A stretch of DNA of 6,761 nt from Tannerella sp. (GTDB lineage Bacteria > Bacteroidota > Bacteroidia > Bacteroidales > Tannerellaceae). The position numbers and the translations under genes were made by a program. Within the stretch, counting starts at the first letter, position 1. Each line of letters begins with the position of its first letter. The stretch is taken from positions 1-6,761 of the forward strand of contig JAIRLL010000408.1 in NCBI GenBank assembly GCA_031259505.1, written 5' to 3'. Under the pieces are notes generated by a model. That model was not told the DNA's origin and did not search any database. It saw nothing but the letters and a program-made list of their open reading frames with translations. Shown one piece after another: positions 5,301-6,761 of this stretch.

Positions 5301-6761
5301 TCATATTCCCAGTGAGATTTTGATTTGTTCCACTTTATCCAGCGCTTCCCGTTCGGCCGCCTCAATGTCTTCCGCCTTTTTGACGTCAATATGCACTTCG
5401 CAGTAAAACTTGATTTTAGGTTCGGTGCCTGAAGGCCGGATGGATATTTTCGTCTTGTCGTTCGTGCTGTATTGCAAGACATTGGATGTCGTAGGCATGT
5501 TCAGCGAAAACGTTTCTCCGTCTGGAAAACTGCGTCCTTTCAGCGAAGCGTAGTCGTAGAGCATCACCACTTTCGAACCGGCTATTTCCGTCAGCGGGTT
5601 TTCGCGATACTGCTTCATCATCGCTTCGATTTCTTCTGCGCCGCTTTTCCCCTTCTTCACAACAGAAATGCTTACCTCTTTCGAATAACCGTATTCTAAA
5701 TATATTTGTCGAATCAATCCGTACAGCGACAGGCCTTTATCTTTTGCCCAAGCCGCTATCTCCGCCAACATGCAACAAGCTGAAACGGCATCTTTGTCGC
5801 GCACGAAATCTTCGCAGAGGAATCCGTAACTTTCCTCGCCGCCACCGATGTAAACCTTTTTGCCTTCGTTGTGGCGTATCACGTCTGCAATCCACTTGAA
5901 ACCGGTGTAGACGTCGTACAGTTCCACGCCGTTGCGGTCGGCTATCGACCGTATCGTTTCCGTCGTCACAATGGTTTTTACGACGTATTCCTTTCCTTTC
6001 AACTTGCCCAGTTCTTTCCACCTGGCAATCAAATAATAAATCAGCAACATGGCTATCTGGTTACCGTTTACGGGCGTCCATTCTCCCGCATCGTTTTGCA
6101 CGGCTGCACCCACGCGGTCGGCATCAGGGTCGGACGCCAGCACCAGTTCGGCATCTGTTTCCTTTGCTTTCTCCACCGCCATGAGCATTGCCGCAGGTTC
6201 TTCCGGATTAGGGGATACGACCGTGGGGAAATCTCCGCTCACAACATCCTGTTCCTGCACATGAATAATGTTTGTAAATCCGTACGTTTCAAGCGCTTCA
6301 GGTATCAACCGAACACCCGTGCCGTGGATGGGCGTATATACTATCTTCATATCTTTGTGATTGCGGATGGCGTCGGGCGACAGAGAGATTGTCTTCAAGT
6401 CGAGGATGTACCGGCTGTCGATATCTTTTCCGATAATTTCTATCAACTCTTTCTTTCCCTTGAATTTGATATCGCCGGCATTCCTGATTTTGTTTACTTC
6501 GGCAATCGTGTTTTTGTCGTGTGGGGCAATCATCTGTGCGCCATCGCTCCAGTAGGCCTTGTAGCCGTTGTATTCCTTCGGGTTGTGCGAGGCGGTGAGG
6601 ATGATACCACTCTGACAGCCCAGTGTACGGATGGCATACGATATTTCGGGCGTAGGGCGCAGATCCTCAAAAAGATAGACCTTGATGCCGTTGGCCGAAA
6701 AAATATCTGCGCAAGTTTCTGCAAACAGGCGGCTGTTGTTGCGGCAATCGTGACCAACCAC
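5301..6761 (-). CDS. Phosphoglucomutase/phosphomannomutase family protein, N terminus missing
   Basis: An alpha-D-phosphohexomutase that moves the phosphate between C1 and C6 of glucose or mannose, linking glycolysis to sugar-nucleotide and polysaccharide synthesis. The window holds 486 residues ending at TGA 5301-5303. The frame is still open at the right edge; the first codon seen, GTG (VVGHDCRNNS), is inside the protein, and the full-length family of about 580 residues implies roughly 95 residues are missing. Present in order are the catalytic serine loop TASHNP (56-61, S58), the metal-binding loop DPDADR (211-216), the sugar-binding loop GGEESYGF (307-314) and the phosphate-binding loop RPSGTEPK (442-449). 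All key residues are intact. The length and motifs fit the PGM2-like bacterial branch; substrate preference between glucose and mannose cannot be read from sequence. It is convergent with tRNA-Gln and has no separate terminator of its own on the minus strand. Confidence 0.93.
   Translation of the reverse strand: MVGHDCRNNSRLFAETCADIFSANGIKVYLFEDLRPTPEISYAIRTLGCQSGIILTASHNPKEYNGYKAYWSDGAQMIAPHDKNTIAEVNKIRNAGDIKFKGKKELIEIIGKDIDSRYILDLKTISLSPDAIRNHKDMKIVYTPIHGTGVRLIPEALETYGFTNIIHVQEQDVVSGDFPTVVSPNPEEPAAMLMAVEKAKETDAELVLASDPDADRVGAAVQNDAGEWTPVNGNQIAMLLIYYLIARWKELGKLKGKEYVVKTIVTTETIRSIADRNGVELYDVYTGFKWIADVIRHNEGKKVYIGGGEESYGFLCEDFVRDKDAVSACCMLAEIAAWAKDKGLSLYGLIRQIYLEYGYSKEVSISVVKKGKSGAEEIEAMMKQYRENPLTEIAGSKVVMLYDYASLKGRSFPDGETFSLNMPTTSNVLQYSTNDKTKISIRPSGTEPKIKFYCEVHIDVKKAEDIEAAEREALDKVEQIKISLGI

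Overview
The window reads as chromosomal DNA from a member of the Bacteroidetes, most likely order Bacteroidales. Four observations support this: several promoters fit the TTTG / ~19-20 bp / TAnnTTTG pattern of the Bacteroides-type primary sigma factor; the starts lack Shine-Dalgarno sequences; the cluster rsfS-ftsH-cdsA is typical of the phylum; and a PorT-like protein of the type IX secretion system (T9SS) is present. PorT argues against the gut genus Bacteroides, which generally lacks T9SS, and points to a Porphyromonas/Tannerella/Paludibacter-like relative. The genus cannot be fixed from this sequence.

Layout. Positions 1-855 carry almost no convincing protein gene. They hold degenerate REP-like repeats (1-20, 51-82, 550-582, 595-624, 664-676), a short reading frame entering from the left edge and stopping at 188, several strong hairpins, and a possible small RNA on the minus strand (about 369-467). 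A 55-residue two-cluster ferredoxin follows on the minus strand (856-1023), with its own terminator. Divergent from it, on the plus strand, is porT (1165-1869), whose 3' end overlaps the 3' end of cdsA by 14 bp. The operon rsfS (RsfS ribosome silencing factor), ftsH (membrane AAA+ protease) and cdsA (CDP-diacylglycerol synthase) runs on the minus strand from 5028 down to 1856. Its promoter is at 5055-5084. Facing away from it is a tRNA-Gln(CUG) gene (5191-5261) with a near-perfect promoter and terminator. A 12-bp imperfect palindrome lies between the two divergent promoters. The right end is a phosphoglucomutase/phosphomannomutase-type enzyme on the minus strand, cut at its N terminus by the window edge and convergent with the tRNA.

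Functionally this is a housekeeping region: translation (tRNA, RsfS), membrane protein quality control (FtsH), phospholipid synthesis (CdsA), sugar-phosphate metabolism (mutase), electron transfer (ferredoxin) and one outer-membrane component of protein secretion (PorT). I see no mobile element, CRISPR array, defence system or clear new system. The least explained stretch is 1-855, where the possible small RNA and the repeats deserve the closest look.
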